From: Rhodococcus sp. Leaf247
GTDB lineage: Bacteria > Actinomycetota > Actinomycetes > Mycobacteriales > Mycobacteriaceae
Length of the DNA stretch: 64,000 bases
Direction: 5' to 3'
NCBI RefSeq assembly: GCF_001426185.1
Contig: NZ_LMRP01000003.1
Span: 186,001-250,000 of the forward strand
Within the stretch, counting starts at the first letter, position 1; each line of letters starts with the position of its first letter. A program made the translations under genes and the position numbers. The notes beneath the pieces were generated by a model. It searched no databases, was not told the origin of the DNA, and saw only the letters and a list, made by a program, of their open reading frames with translations. This document shows, piece by piece, positions 35,358 to 44,768 of the stretch.

Positions 35358-36197
35358 ATGTTCGGACGCAAGAAGAAGGACGCCGACCTCCCGGCCGACG
35401 AGACGATCGTTGCCGAGGTCGCGGACATCGACGAAGTCGACGAGCTCGACGAGGTCGACGGCTCGGCCGGTGACGGATCGGGGCCGTGGTCGCTGGAGGA
35501 CCTCGACGACGACCGTGCGAAGGCTGCCGCGAGTCGGCTCGACCTGGGTTCAGTCCTGTTGCCCCTCCCTGCCGGCGGTCAGCTGCAGGTGGAGATGACG
35601 CAGGCCGGCGCGCCGCAGGCCGTGCACGTCGTGACACCGAACGGTCGCATCACGGTGGCAGCCTTCGCAGCTCCGAAGTCACCCGGACAGTGGCGCGACG
35701 TGGCGACGGAACTGGCCGACACCCTGCGCAGGGACAACGCGAACGTCTCCATCGAAACCGGCCCGTGGGGCCGCGAGGTCGTCGGCTCGACCGCGGGAGG
35801 CGACCTCCGGTTCATCGGCGTGGACGGGTACCGCTGGATGATCCGCGGAGTCGCGACGGGCCCGGCCGGCAGCGTCGACGCATCATCGCCACTGGTCCAG
35901 GAGGCGCGCGCGGTGATCGCCGGCACGATCGTCGATCGCGGGACGGACCCGCACCCGGTCCGTACTCCTCTGCCGATCACGTTGCCCGAGGCTCTCGCGC
36001 AGCAGCTCGCCGCAGCCCAGCAGCAGCAGATGGCGGCGGCGCAGGCACAGGCAGCACAGCCCGCACCCGCCCAGTCCGCACCCGCACCCGCCCAGCCCAC
36101 ACCCGCCCAGCAGTCTCCGGCACCCGTTGCAGATCCTGAGGAGGACGTCCGGCGCCGTCGCGGACCCGGTGGCTCGGCGATGCAGCAGCTGGACTGA
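35358..36197 (+). CDS. DUF3710 domain-containing protein
   Basis: This 279-residue protein has an N-terminal acidic low-complexity stretch (DEVDELDEVDG) and a globular DUF3710 core at about residues 40-205 with GPWSLEDLDDDRAKA, LPLPAGGQLQVEM and EVVGSTAGGDLRFIGVDGYRWMIRG (in parts). The tail is rich in Gln, Ala and Pro, ending in a short basic segment. The family is actinobacterial and of unknown function. GAAGGAG is upstream. It forms a pair with dut, as in mycobacteria. Confidence 0.9.
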   Translation: MFGRKKKDADLPADETIVAEVADIDEVDELDEVDGSAGDGSGPWSLEDLDDDRAKAAASRLDLGSVLLPLPAGGQLQVEMTQAGAPQAVHVVTPNGRITVAAFAAPKSPGQWRDVATELADTLRRDNANVSIETGPWGREVVGSTAGGDLRFIGVDGYRWMIRGVATGPAGSVDASSPLVQEARAVIAGTIVDRGTDPHPVRTPLPITLPEALAQQLAAAQQQQMAAAQAQAAQPAPAQSAPAPAQPTPAQQSPAPVADPEEDVRRRRGPGGSAMQQLD

Positions 36198-36203
36198 CCC
36201 CGG

Positions 36204-36908
36204 TCAGGTCTGCTCGCGCGCTCGATCGAGCGCGCGGAGCCCCCTGCGGCCCAGTTCGCCCGGTTCCGACCCCAGCACGGCCAACACGAACGTCTCGAGC
36301 CGCGCTCGCGGGAACGCGCCGTGCCAGTACTCGGCCACGTGAAGAGGGTGGATCGGGTCGTCCACCGCGGCGACCACGCCCACAGGGACGGCCAGTGTGC
36401 CGAGAGCCGCCGCGGTCGGAGCGACGTACGCGGCGGCGTCGTCCATCGCGACGGGGAGATCCGGCCACTGAGCCCGCCACGAGCGAGTCAAGGTCCGCGA
36501 CAACCAGGCGGGTGCCGACGCGGCCATGTCCGCGAGCGTCGCCTCGAGGCCTCGGTCGCGCAACGCCCGCGCCGTGGTCGACGCGCTGACCGCGGCGAGT
36601 GATCCGTCGGCCGGCCCGGACCAGGCCGGCATGGCCGCGACGACGCCCGTCACCCGATCGGGATGATCGAGGGCCCACTGCACGGCAACGGCGGCGCCCA
36701 GGGACACACCGCCCACGACGATCGGTTCGCGTCGCTCGTGCACTGCGGCGTCGAGCGCGTCCCGGTACCCGGCGACGACGTTCCTCGGGTCCGGGTCCAC
36801 GGCGCGCAGCGTCCACCCCCGTGATGTCACCGCGTCGGTGAAGGAGTCCTCGACGAATCGGGCGTCGGAGCCCGTTCCCGGCAGCATCACGACCAGTGTT
36901 GGTTCCAT
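36204..36908 (-). CDS. Alpha/beta hydrolase family protein
   Basis: This 234-residue protein with an alpha/beta hydrolase fold starts MEPTLVVMLPGTGSDARF (oxyanion region) and has the nucleophile elbow VVGGVSLGAAVAVQ, where Ser is the likely nucleophile. A late AAVDDPIHPLHVAEYW could supply Asp and His. Size and neighbourhood match Rv2695. The substrate is unknown. AGGAAG precedes the ATG. It ends convergently with DUF3710 six bases away and is divergent from the OB-fold gene. Confidence 0.82.
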   Translation of the reverse strand: MEPTLVVMLPGTGSDARFVEDSFTDAVTSRGWTLRAVDPDPRNVVAGYRDALDAAVHERREPIVVGGVSLGAAVAVQWALDHPDRVTGVVAAMPAWSGPADGSLAAVSASTTARALRDRGLEATLADMAASAPAWLSRTLTRSWRAQWPDLPVAMDDAAAYVAPTAAALGTLAVPVGVVAAVDDPIHPLHVAEYWHGAFPRARLETFVLAVLGSEPGELGRRGLRALDRAREQT

Positions 36909-36978
36909 GGTTTCCGCATCTTCCTGTGACGTTCATCGACTGGCGTGGCCGCGTGTGTCCGGGGTGTCGCAAAAGGTC

Positions 36979-36984
36979 TACAGT
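36979..36984 (+). promoter_or_regulatory. -10 box upstream of the OB-fold gene
   Basis: TACAGT lies 62 nt before the ATG at 37047, in the divergent region with the hydrolase gene. A start near 36991 would give a leader of about 55 nt that includes the AGGAG ribosome site. Confidence 0.4.
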
Positions 36985-37046
36985 GGCGCTGACAGAACCG
37001 AAAACCCCAGCCGCGGACGGTCCGCGCAACCGCTCCAGGAGCACTC

Positions 37047-37424
37047 ATGGCACCCGCTGCCGCAGGATACTTCCGCCGTATGGCTCGGAAGTTGACCGAG
37101 GACATCGAACAACTCGATGCCGAGGAGATGGAGTCGGCGTCGAAGGCGTCGGGCGCACAACGCGCCTGCGATTGCACGCGCGGCGACGAGGTCACCATGG
37201 TGGGCCGTCTTCGCAGCGTCGAGACATGCAGCAAGGCCGCCAACGCCATCGTCGAGGCCGAATTCTTCGACGGGACGGACACGATGTCCCTCATCTGGAT
37301 CGGCCGACGCAAGATCGCCGGAATCGAGTCCGGCACACAGCTTCTCGTCCGTGGACGGGTGGGGGAGCGAGAAGGCCGCAAGGTCATCTACAACCCCTAC
37401 TACGAGCTGCGCACCGAGGACTAG
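37047..37424 (+). CDS. OB-fold nucleic-acid-binding protein
   Basis: This 125-residue protein comprises a short helical N-terminus (YFRRMARKLTEDIEQL) and an OB fold with GDEVTMVGRLRSVET, AEFFDGTDTMSLIWIGRR and TQLLVRGRVGEREGRKVIYNP, resembling the tRNA-anticodon/RecG-like OB domain. It probably binds single-stranded nucleic acid. AGGAG lies 7 nt before the ATG. The next gene, DUF3159, starts 40 bp downstream. This pair precedes the CeoC/CeoB genes as in mycobacteria. Confidence 0.9.
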   Translation: MAPAAAGYFRRMARKLTEDIEQLDAEEMESASKASGAQRACDCTRGDEVTMVGRLRSVETCSKAANAIVEAEFFDGTDTMSLIWIGRRKIAGIESGTQLLVRGRVGEREGRKVIYNPYYELRTED

Positions 37425-37464
37425 TGTCGCTGGACGGCGTCGCCGTCTGGCACCCTGGACTCCC

Positions 37465-38160
37465 ATGAGCGAGTCGCCGAAAGATCCGGTATCCGAGGAC
37501 GTCCCTCCCGGTCCTGCTACCTCCGAGGCCGAGGCGCCCGAGACGGTGCTGTCCCAGCTGGGCGGCGTGAGCGGACTCGTCTTCTCGACGCTGCCGGTGC
37601 TGGTCTTCGTACCGGTCAACTCGCTCGCAGGTCTGACAGCGGCCATCTGGTCCGCGCTGGGACTCGCGGTCGCCATCCTCGTGTGGCGGTTGATCACGCG
37701 GGACCCCATCCAACCCGCCATCTCGGGCTTTTTCGGAGTCGCGATCTGCGCGTTCATCGCATACCGCACCGGAGATGCGAAGGGATACTTCCTCTTCGGC
37801 ATCTACACGTCCCTCGCGTACGGCGGAGTATTCCTCGTCTCGATCCTCGTGCGACGTCCGCTCGTGGGGATCGTCTGGGGTTTCCTCAACGGGACCGGGA
37901 AGGCGTGGCGCGACCACACGGCCGCCGTGCGTGCCTACGACGTCGCGACGGCCGCGTGGGTGCTGGTCTTCGTCGCTCGGTACGTCGTCCAGTCCCAGCT
38001 CTACGACTCCGACCAGACCGGCTGGCTCGCCGTGGCCCGCATCGCCATGGGATGGCCGTTGGCCGCCGTCGCGTTCGCCATCACGTTCTGGGCCGTCCGA
38101 CGTGCCGACGCCGTCGTCGCCGAGGCCACCACGGAGACGGCCACGCCGGACAAGGCCTGA
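37465..38160 (+). CDS. DUF3159 domain-containing membrane protein
   Basis: This 231-residue integral membrane protein has about six helices. After a 30-residue acidic N-terminus come ETVLSQLGGVSGLVFSTLPVLVFV and further helices around residues 60-80, 90-125 and 165-215. RDPIQPAISGFFGVAICAFIAY is the family mark. It resembles septation-protein/DUF3159 members of unknown function. It is transcribed with the OB-fold gene and converges on the potassium RCK gene ceoC with a 12-bp gap. No Shine-Dalgarno is obvious. Confidence 0.88.
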   Translation: MSESPKDPVSEDVPPGPATSEAEAPETVLSQLGGVSGLVFSTLPVLVFVPVNSLAGLTAAIWSALGLAVAILVWRLITRDPIQPAISGFFGVAICAFIAYRTGDAKGYFLFGIYTSLAYGGVFLVSILVRRPLVGIVWGFLNGTGKAWRDHTAAVRAYDVATAAWVLVFVARYVVQSQLYDSDQTGWLAVARIAMGWPLAAVAFAITFWAVRRADAVVAEATTETATPDKA

Positions 38161-38172
38161 CGCCGCTCCGGG

Positions 38173-38838
38173 TTACCGCTGGAGCAGGCCGAGCGCTTCG
38201 CGCAGTTCGTTCTCGACGTCGACGGTGGTGACGAACAGCAGTTCGTCTCCGCCCTCGATCGGATCGTCCTTCTCCGGAACGATCACTCGTCCACCTCGGA
38301 GAATGGTGACCAGCGCGACGTCCCTCGGGAGCGTGATCTTGCGGACCGGCTTCCCGGCCAGGGGAGTGTTGGCCGGCAGGGTGATCTCGACGAGGTTCGC
38401 CTTGCCCTGACGCAGGGTCATCAGGCGCACCAGATCTCCGACGGACACGGCTTCCTCGACCAGCGACGCCAACATCCGGGGAGTCGACACCGCCACGTCG
38501 ACGCCCCACGACGCGTCGAAAAGCCACTCGTTGCGGGGATCGTTGACGCGCGCGACCACTCTGTCGACGCCGAACTCCGTCTTGGCCAGGAGGCTGAGCA
38601 CCAGGTTCGCCTTGTCGTCACCGGTCGCGGCGATGACCACGTCGTAGGACTCGACTCCGGCGGCTTCGAGGGTGGCCAGCTCACAGGCATCGGCGTGAAC
38701 CCACTCGGCCGCCGTGACGGACGAGGGGTCGACGTGATCGGCTTTGCGCTCGATGAGCAGGACATGGTGCTCGGACCTGAGGAGCTCGCGTGCGATCGAC
38801 CGACCCACGGCTCCCGCTCCGGCGATGGCGACTCTCAC
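38173..38838 (-). CDS. ceoC: TrkA-type potassium uptake regulator (RCK domain), CeoC-like
   Basis: This 221-residue cytosolic RCK protein has an N-terminal Rossmann domain (MRVAIAGAGAVGRSIARELL, later VVIAATGDDKANLV) that binds NAD(H) or nucleotides and a C-terminal TrkA-C domain (from about residue 145) that may bind c-di-AMP or another ligand. Such proteins gate potassium transporters. AAGGA lies 7 nt before the GTG start. It follows the sister gene ceoB by 88 bp. No TrkG/TrkH channel gene is in this window. Confidence 0.9.
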   Translation of the reverse strand: MRVAIAGAGAVGRSIARELLRSEHHVLLIERKADHVDPSSVTAAEWVHADACELATLEAAGVESYDVVIAATGDDKANLVLSLLAKTEFGVDRVVARVNDPRNEWLFDASWGVDVAVSTPRMLASLVEEAVSVGDLVRLMTLRQGKANLVEITLPANTPLAGKPVRKITLPRDVALVTILRGGRVIVPEKDDPIEGGDELLFVTTVDVENELREALGLLQR

Positions 38839-38926
38839 TGCACAGTCCTTCGCATGGTGTGACGGCTACTGAACGGGTGGTGGCCGCACCGATTTCGGGC
38901 GGCCGGGGACATCCTCGGCACTGCGC

Positions 38927-39601
38927 TCAGTCCTCCGGCGGCGGGTTGCTCGCGAGCGCAACGGCTTCGGCGACCATGCCGTCGACGGCGGCGATCCAGA
39001 CCTCGTCGTCCGCTTGGAGGACAGTCTTACGATCGGGAAGCAGACCCGTCCCGAAGCGGATGATGAACGCGACGCGGGCCTTGGTGGCGGATTCGAGTGC
39101 GGTGACGCCCTTGCCCACCCATCCTTCGCCGATGTCGAGCCGGGCGACGGCGACGCTGCCGGACGGGTCGCGCCACTTGGTCAGCTCGTTGTCGTGGATG
39201 AGCGTGTGCAGGAAGCGATCCGTCGTCCACGGAACGGTCGCCACGGTCGGTATTCCCAGGCGCTCGTACACCGCTGCGCGCTTCGCGTCGTAGATCCGGG
39301 CGACGACGCGTTCGACGCCGAACGTCTCCCGGGCGACGCGTGCGGAGATGATGTTGGAGTTGTCACCCGAGGACACTGCGGCCAGCGCGTCGGCCTTCTC
39401 GATCCCCGCCTCGATGAGCACGTCCCTGTCGAATCCCATGCCCACCACCTGACGGCCCGTGAAATCGGGGCCGAGACGGTGGAACGACGTGGGGTCGCGG
39501 TCGATGACCGCCACCTCGTGGCCGATGCGGGTGAGGGCGCCGGCGAGCGACGACCCGACCCGACCACACCCCATGACGACTACGTACAACAGACGCTCCA
39601 T
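38927..39601 (-). CDS. ceoB: TrkA-type potassium uptake regulator (RCK domain), CeoB-like
   Basis: This is a second RCK protein of 224 residues. The Rossmann start is YVVVMGCGRVGSSLAGALTR, the ligand loop is AVSSGDNSNIISARVARETF, and a C-terminal TrkA-C domain is present. It pairs with CeoC as in mycobacteria. The start is uncertain. ATG 39601 gives the listed ORF, but TTG 39589 has GGAG 6 nt upstream and would give the more usual N-terminus MYVVVMGCG. It is divergent from a KimA-like potassium importer 93 bp away, which suggests common control of potassium transport. Confidence 0.9.
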   Translation of the reverse strand: MERLLYVVVMGCGRVGSSLAGALTRIGHEVAVIDRDPTSFHRLGPDFTGRQVVGMGFDRDVLIEAGIEKADALAAVSSGDNSNIISARVARETFGVERVVARIYDAKRAAVYERLGIPTVATVPWTTDRFLHTLIHDNELTKWRDPSGSVAVARLDIGEGWVGKGVTALESATKARVAFIIRFGTGLLPDRKTVLQADDEVWIAAVDGMVAEAVALASNPPPED

Positions 39602-39681
39602 TCGGGGTTCTCGAACACGGTGTCGGTAACTGCGGGCAACGCTATCGGTCACCCTGCCCTCCGGTCGAGCCCGGTACGGCT

Positions 39682-39687
39682 TACTCT
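39682..39687 (+). promoter_or_regulatory. Leaderless -10 box of the KimA-like gene
   Basis: TACTCT, 7 nt, then GTG 39695; no Shine-Dalgarno is visible. The ATG at 39693 is out of frame. Confidence 0.6.
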
Positions 39688-39694
39688 TTGCGAT

Positions 39695-41707
39695 GTGTCC
39701 AAGCTTTCGACGGCCACCAAGAGGCTGCTGCTGGGTAGGCCGTTCCGTAGCGACACGCTCGGACATACGCTCCTGCCCAAAAGAATCGCTCTCCCGGTGT
39801 TCGCGTCCGATGCCATGTCGTCCGTCGCCTATGCGCCCGAAGAGATCTTCCTGGTTCTCTCCGTCGCCGGGATCTCGGCGTATTCGTTCTCCATCTGGGT
39901 AGGGCTCGCGGTCGCCGTCGTGATGGCGGTCGTCGTGGCCAGCTATCGCCAGAACGTGCACGCCTACCCGTCCGGCGGTGGCGACTACGAGGTGGCGACC
40001 ACCAACCTCGGCCCCACGGCCGGACTGACTGTCGGCAGCGCCTTGATGGTGGACTACGTGCTGACCGTCGCGGTGTCCATCTCGGCAGCAGCATCCAACA
40101 TCGGGTCGGCGCTCCCGTTCGTCGCGGAGCACAAGGTGCTCTTCGCCGTGGCGGCCATCGTGCTGATCACGTCCATCAACCTGCGGGGTGTCCGCGAGTC
40201 GGGAACGGCGTTCGCGATTCCGACCTACGCGTTCATGGTCGGCATGTTCGTCATGTTGATCTGGGGTCTGGTCCAGGTCTTCGTTCTCGGTGACGACGTG
40301 TCGGCGGAGTCGTCCGACTTCGAGCTGAAGGCCGACGACAGTCACCTCTACGGCATCGCGTTCGCGTTCCTCCTCGCCCGCGCCTTCTCCTCCGGATGTG
40401 CGGCGCTCACGGGTGTCGAGGCCATCTCGAACGGTGTCCCGGCCTTCCGGAAGCCCAAGTCACGCAACGCCGCCACAACGCTGTTGTTGCTCGGTTCGAT
40501 CGGTGTGACGCTGCTGCTGGGCATCATCGTGCTCGCGCAGAAGATCGGCGTGAAGTACGCGGCGGAGCCGGCGACGCAGCTGATCGGTGCGCCGGAGAAC
40601 TACCAGCAGAAGACGCTGATCGCGCAGCTCGCGGAAGCGGTGTTCCGACACTTCACTCCGGGCTTCTACTTCATCACGATCGTCACTGCCCTGATCCTCG
40701 TGTTGGCTGCCAACACGGCCTTCAACGGTTTCCCGGTGCTCGGATCGATCCTGGCGCAGGACAGGTTCCTCCCTCGCCAGTTCCACACGCGTGGCGACCG
40801 CCTGGCCTTCAGCAACGGCATCCTGTTCCTCTCGGCCGCGGCGATCTTCTTCGTGGTGATGTTCGGCGCCGAGGTGACCAAGCTGATCCAGCTCTACATC
40901 GTCGGAGTGTTCGTCTCGTTCACCCTCAGCCAGACAGGCATGGTGCGGCACTGGACGCGGTTGCTGCGGTCCGAGACCGACCCCGTGCAGCGCCGATCGA
41001 TGCAGCGTTCACGCGTGGTCAACAGCATCGGCCTCGGCATGACCGGTGCGGTGCTGATCATCGTCCTGCTGACCAAGTTCCTGGCCGGGGCCTGGATCGC
41101 CATCGTCGCGATGGTGGGCATCTTCGGGCTCATGAAGCTGATCCGCAAGCATTACGACTCGGTGGCCACGGAGCTCGCCGACTTCGAATGGGACGGCGTC
41201 CTCCCGAGCCGCACGCACTCCATCGTGCTGGTGTCCAAGCTGCACAGCCCGACGCTGCGCGCGCTGTCCTACGCCCGTGCGACGCGACCGGACACGCTCG
41301 AGGCCGTGACCGTCAACGTCGACGAGACGGACACACGCGAACTGGTCCGCGAGTGGGAGAAGAGCGACCTCAGCGTTCCCCTCAAGGTGGTCGAGTCGCC
41401 GTACCGCGAGATCACCAAGCCGGTGCTGGACTATGTGCGCCGGGTCAAGCGGGATTCCCCGCGTGACGTGGTGACCGTGTTCATCCCCGAGTACGTGGTG
41501 GGGCACTGGTGGGAGCAGGTGCTGCACAACCAGAGCGCCCTGCGCCTGAAGAGTCGGCTGCTGTTCCAGCCGGGCGTGATGGTCACCAGCGTGCCGTGGC
41601 AGTTGAACTCCTCGGAACGCGCGAAGCGCGAGACGCTCGAGAACGCCCCGGGATCGTCACGACGCGGGTACGAGTCCACGGCCGAGCGACGGCGGTCGGA
41701 CACGTGA
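39695..41707 (+). CDS. APC-superfamily permease, KimA-like potassium importer
   Basis: This 670-residue protein has about 12 membrane helices (residues 25-490) and a cytosolic C-terminal domain of about 170 residues. It is clearly like Bacillus KimA (YdaO): LPVFASDAMSSVAYAPEEIF, YPSGGGDYEVA, AFSSGCAALTGVEAISNGVPAF, VLAANTAFNGFPVLGSILAQD, and HNQSALRLKSRLLF in the tail. KimA is a proton-coupled potassium importer inhibited by c-di-AMP. Annotation pipelines often call this family an amino-acid permease. Location opposite two RCK potassium regulators supports potassium transport. It overlaps the methyltransferase gene by four bases. Confidence 0.88.
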   Translation: MSKLSTATKRLLLGRPFRSDTLGHTLLPKRIALPVFASDAMSSVAYAPEEIFLVLSVAGISAYSFSIWVGLAVAVVMAVVVASYRQNVHAYPSGGGDYEVATTNLGPTAGLTVGSALMVDYVLTVAVSISAAASNIGSALPFVAEHKVLFAVAAIVLITSINLRGVRESGTAFAIPTYAFMVGMFVMLIWGLVQVFVLGDDVSAESSDFELKADDSHLYGIAFAFLLARAFSSGCAALTGVEAISNGVPAFRKPKSRNAATTLLLLGSIGVTLLLGIIVLAQKIGVKYAAEPATQLIGAPENYQQKTLIAQLAEAVFRHFTPGFYFITIVTALILVLAANTAFNGFPVLGSILAQDRFLPRQFHTRGDRLAFSNGILFLSAAAIFFVVMFGAEVTKLIQLYIVGVFVSFTLSQTGMVRHWTRLLRSETDPVQRRSMQRSRVVNSIGLGMTGAVLIIVLLTKFLAGAWIAIVAMVGIFGLMKLIRKHYDSVATELADFEWDGVLPSRTHSIVLVSKLHSPTLRALSYARATRPDTLEAVTVNVDETDTRELVREWEKSDLSVPLKVVESPYREITKPVLDYVRRVKRDSPRDVVTVFIPEYVVGHWWEQVLHNQSALRLKSRLLFQPGVMVTSVPWQLNSSERAKRETLENAPGSSRRGYESTAERRRSDT

Positions 41708-42960
41708 TCAATTCGTGGGTGGGCCGGGTGATCGAGGTCCGCGTCGGCAAGCCGGGTCACGGAGGTTTCTGCGTCGCACGTCACGACGGACGAGTGATGT
41801 TCGTCCGTCACAGCCTGCCCGGAGAGCTGGTCCGTGCGCAGGTCACCGAGGATCAGGGCAAGTCGTTCTGCCGGGCGGACGCCGTCGAGATCATCGAGGC
41901 GTCGCCGGACCGGATCGACCCGCTGTGTCCGATCGCCGGCCCCGGCGGTTCGGGATGCTGCGACTTCTCGTTCGGTACGGCCGAGGCCGTCCGGGACATC
42001 AAGGCGTCCGTCGTGGCGGAGCAACTGGACCGCGTCGCCGGCATCACGCGAACCGTCGAGGTCGAGTCGTTGGGGGAGCAGACCGGATGGCGGACACGTA
42101 TACGTCTCGGAGTCGACGACGACGGCCGAGCGGGATTCCATCGTCTCCGTAGTTCGCAGATCGTCACCGAACTCGCCTGCCCGCAGGCCGTTCCGGGCAT
42201 GTACGACGGTCTCGCCGACCGGACGTGGACACCCGATGCGGATCTCGCCGTGGCGATCGACGCCGACGGGGTGCGGCACGTCGTCGAGATCGCACCGGCG
42301 CCGGCGCGTCGGGTGCGTGCCGACACGGGCCGCCGCGGAGCGTCGTCACGTCGAGCCGCGTCGTCCGGAGACCGAGCGCACCGCGTGAAGGAGGGCACCG
42401 GCCGCGCGGTCGAGCGCGTCGGAACCAGGCAGTGGACTGTCGATTCCTCGGGGTTCTGGCAGGCACACACGGCCGCGGCCACCCGATACGGCGAGGTCGT
42501 CCGCGCGTGGTCCGGGGCCGAGAGCGGCGACACGGCATGGGACCTCTACGCGGGAGCCGGGACATTCGCGTCGGCTCTCGGCGAGCAGGTGGGTTCGACG
42601 GGTGCCGTCGCGGCCGTCGAGTTCTCGCACAAGGCCGTCGTGGACGGCCGCGCCGCGATGCCCGACCTTCCCTGGGTGGCCATGCAGGCGGCGCCGGTGG
42701 AGCGCGCGGTGTCGACTCTGCCCGCCGGTCCGTCCGTCGTCGTCCTGGACCCGCCACGATCGGGCGCCGGCAAGCAGGTCGTCGCCGCTGTCGCCGGGGC
42801 ACAGCCGCGTCGTATCGTGCACATCGGCTGCGACCCGGCCTCCTTCGCACGGGATGCCGGCCTGTATCTCTCGAACGGCTACCGCCTCGAGAACCTGAGG
42901 GCCTTCGACGCGTTTCCGATGACCAGCCACGTCGAATGCATCGGACTGTTCGTCCGCTGA
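41704..42960 (+). CDS. Class I SAM-dependent RNA methyltransferase (TrmA/RlmD family)
   Basis: This 418-residue m5U methyltransferase has a TRAM domain at residues 1-60 (VIEVRVGKPGHGGFCVARH) and iron-sulfur type cysteines in LCPIAGPGGSGCCDF and LACPQA. The catalytic domain follows with DLYAGAGTFASAL (SAM), VVLDPPRSGAGKQV, and a Cys in HIGCDPASFARD that would attack uridine C6. An internal Arg/Ser-rich insertion lies near residue 205. The target, rRNA or tRNA uridine, is not decidable. The GTG overlaps the KimA-like stop (GTGA). Confidence 0.9.
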   Translation: MINSWVGRVIEVRVGKPGHGGFCVARHDGRVMFVRHSLPGELVRAQVTEDQGKSFCRADAVEIIEASPDRIDPLCPIAGPGGSGCCDFSFGTAEAVRDIKASVVAEQLDRVAGITRTVEVESLGEQTGWRTRIRLGVDDDGRAGFHRLRSSQIVTELACPQAVPGMYDGLADRTWTPDADLAVAIDADGVRHVVEIAPAPARRVRADTGRRGASSRRAASSGDRAHRVKEGTGRAVERVGTRQWTVDSSGFWQAHTAAATRYGEVVRAWSGAESGDTAWDLYAGAGTFASALGEQVGSTGAVAAVEFSHKAVVDGRAAMPDLPWVAMQAAPVERAVSTLPAGPSVVVLDPPRSGAGKQVVAAVAGAQPRRIVHIGCDPASFARDAGLYLSNGYRLENLRAFDAFPMTSHVECIGLFVR

Positions 42961-42961
42961 C

Positions 42962-43804
42962 TCACTTCGCGTTGTAGAGACGCATCGTGACGGGTCCGAA
43001 GACGGCGAGCAGGCCGAGCGACCAGATTCCCGTCCACATGAGGGCATCGGTGTCGATCACGCCGTCGGCGAACCCTCGCAGCGTCGTCACCAGGTGCGAG
43101 ACCGGATTGACCGATACGAAGGCTTGCAGCCAGCCCGGCATGGTGGTGGGGTCGACGAAGATGTTGCTGGCGAACGTCAGTGGGAACAGCACCAACATCG
43201 ACACGCTCATGACAGCCGTCTCGCTGCGCAGCATCAGGGCGAACATCGTCCAGACCCACGAGACGCAGAACGAGAACACCAGCAGGAGCCCCACCGACGC
43301 CGCCATGCCGACGACACCGCCGGCGGGACGGAATCCCAGTGCCAGGCCGAGCGCGAGAACGATCGTCGAGGCCAGGGTGTAGCGAACCACGTCCCCGAGC
43401 AGAGCCCCGACCAGCGGCGCCGGACGCCAAACCGGCAGCGACCGGAATCTGTCGAAGACGCCCTTCTCGATGTCCTTGTTCAAGGTCATACCGGTGTACA
43501 TGGTGATCATCACCACCGTCTGGACCAGGATTCCGGGTAGTAGGAACTGGATGTAGGCGCTGGTGGAGCCGGCGAGCGCGCCGCCGAACAGGAACGTGAA
43601 CATCAGCGTGAACATGATCGGGAACATCGTGACGTCGAACAGTTGCTCCGGCACGTGCTTGATCTTCAGCAGTGCCCGCCAGCCGAAGGACAGAGCTGCC
43701 GACGTCGAGGACGGCCGGGGCGGTCGCGGACCCGAATCGCGCAGCAGGTCCGCGATGGTCGGCGCCGACACGCGTGCGGTGGTCGGATCGTTCGTGGTCG
43801 TCAT
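42962..43804 (-). CDS. ABC-2 type transporter permease (DrrB-like)
   Basis: This 280-residue permease has six helices: a 45-residue cytosolic start, then LFDVTMFPIMFTLMFTFLFG, ILVQTVVMITMYTGMTLNKDIEKGVFDRFRSLP (the conserved DrrB segment) and further helices, ending at FGPVTMRLYNAK. It pairs with the ATP-binding gene one base upstream. DrrAB exporters pump hydrophobic drugs or lipids; the substrate here is unknown. It converges on the RNA methyltransferase gene with a one-base gap, so both operons end together. Confidence 0.9.
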   Translation of the reverse strand: MTTTNDPTTARVSAPTIADLLRDSGPRPPRPSSTSAALSFGWRALLKIKHVPEQLFDVTMFPIMFTLMFTFLFGGALAGSTSAYIQFLLPGILVQTVVMITMYTGMTLNKDIEKGVFDRFRSLPVWRPAPLVGALLGDVVRYTLASTIVLALGLALGFRPAGGVVGMAASVGLLLVFSFCVSWVWTMFALMLRSETAVMSVSMLVLFPLTFASNIFVDPTTMPGWLQAFVSVNPVSHLVTTLRGFADGVIDTDALMWTGIWSLGLLAVFGPVTMRLYNAK

Positions 43805-43805
43805 G

Positions 43806-44768
43806 TCAGGATGCCTCCAGTTCGGTGGTGCGACCGGTCAGAGCCAGGAACACTTCGTCGAGGCTCGGCTGCCCGAGGGCGTAGGTGGACACGTCGACCC
43901 CGGCCTCGGTCAGCGCACTTAGGGCGCGGGCGACCAGTGCGGTGTCGTCGACGAGGGCCGTCAGAGTCGACGGATCCGACTCCTGCGTGATGTCCGTCCC
44001 CAGCGTCGACCGCAGAATCCGCGCGGCATCGTCGCGCTGCACCGCGTCGGCGACGCGGACGTGCAGGGACCCCGTGCCGACCGACGCCTTGAGCTGCGCC
44101 GTGGTGCCCTCGGCGATGACCTTGCCCCGGTCGATGACCGCGACCCGATCGGCCAGTTGATCGGCCTCATCGAGGTACTGCGTGGTCAGCAACACCGTGG
44201 TGCCACCCGCGACGAGTGACCTCACGATCTCCCACACCTGGTTACGGCTGCGAGGGTCGAGCCCCGTGGTCGGCTCGTCGAGGAACATCAGTTCGGGTGT
44301 GACCAGGAGGCTCGCCGCGATGTCGAGACGACGACGCATCCCGCCCGAGTACGTCTTGACCTGTTTCTTTTCGGCCTCCACGAGATCGAAGACGTGGAGC
44401 AGGAGCTCGGCGCGGTCACGCGCCGCCGGACGGGTGAATCCGAACAACCGACCGAGCAGGACCAGATTCTCGCCTCCCGTCAGGTCCTCGTCGAGGGACG
44501 CGAACTGGCCTGTCAACGCCACTTTCGAGCGCACGGCGTCCGGTTCGGTGGCGACGTCGTGGCCCAGCACACGTGCCCGACCACCGTCGATGCCGGTCAA
44601 GGTGGCGAGCATGCGCATCGTCGTCGTCTTCCCGGCCCCGTTGGGCCCGAGCACGCCGTAGACACCGCCGCGCGGTACCGAGAGGTCGACGCCGTCGACC
44701 GCGACGGTGTCCCCGAACTTCTTGATCAACCCGTCCGCCTCGATAGCGGTCTCTCGTGTCGTCGTCAT
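43806..44768 (-). CDS. ABC transporter ATP-binding protein (DrrA-like, daunorubicin-resistance family)
   Basis: This 320-residue ATPase has Walker [10 protein letters not shown], the signature [12 protein letters not shown], Walker [12 protein letters not shown] and the H-loop region of the family ([14 protein letters not shown]). The C-terminal 80 residues form the DrrA-specific domain ending in [11 protein letters not shown]. It powers export through the DrrB-like permease encoded next. AGGA lies 5 nt before the ATG. The divergent region to sigK is 246 bp. Confidence 0.93.
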   Translation of the reverse strand: MTTTRETAIEADGLIKKFGDTVAVDGVDLSVPRGGVYGVLGPNGAGKTTTMRMLATLTGIDGGRARVLGHDVATEPDAVRSKVALTGQFASLDEDLTGGENLVLLGRLFGFTRPAARDRAELLLHVFDLVEAEKKQVKTYSGGMRRRLDIAASLLVTPELMFLDEPTTGLDPRSRNQVWEIVRSLVAGGTTVLLTTQYLDEADQLADRVAVIDRGKVIAEGTTAQLKASVGTGSLHVRVADAVQRDDAARILRSTLGTDITQESDPSTLTALVDDTALVARALSALTEAGVDVSTYALGQPSLDEVFLALTGRTTELEAS

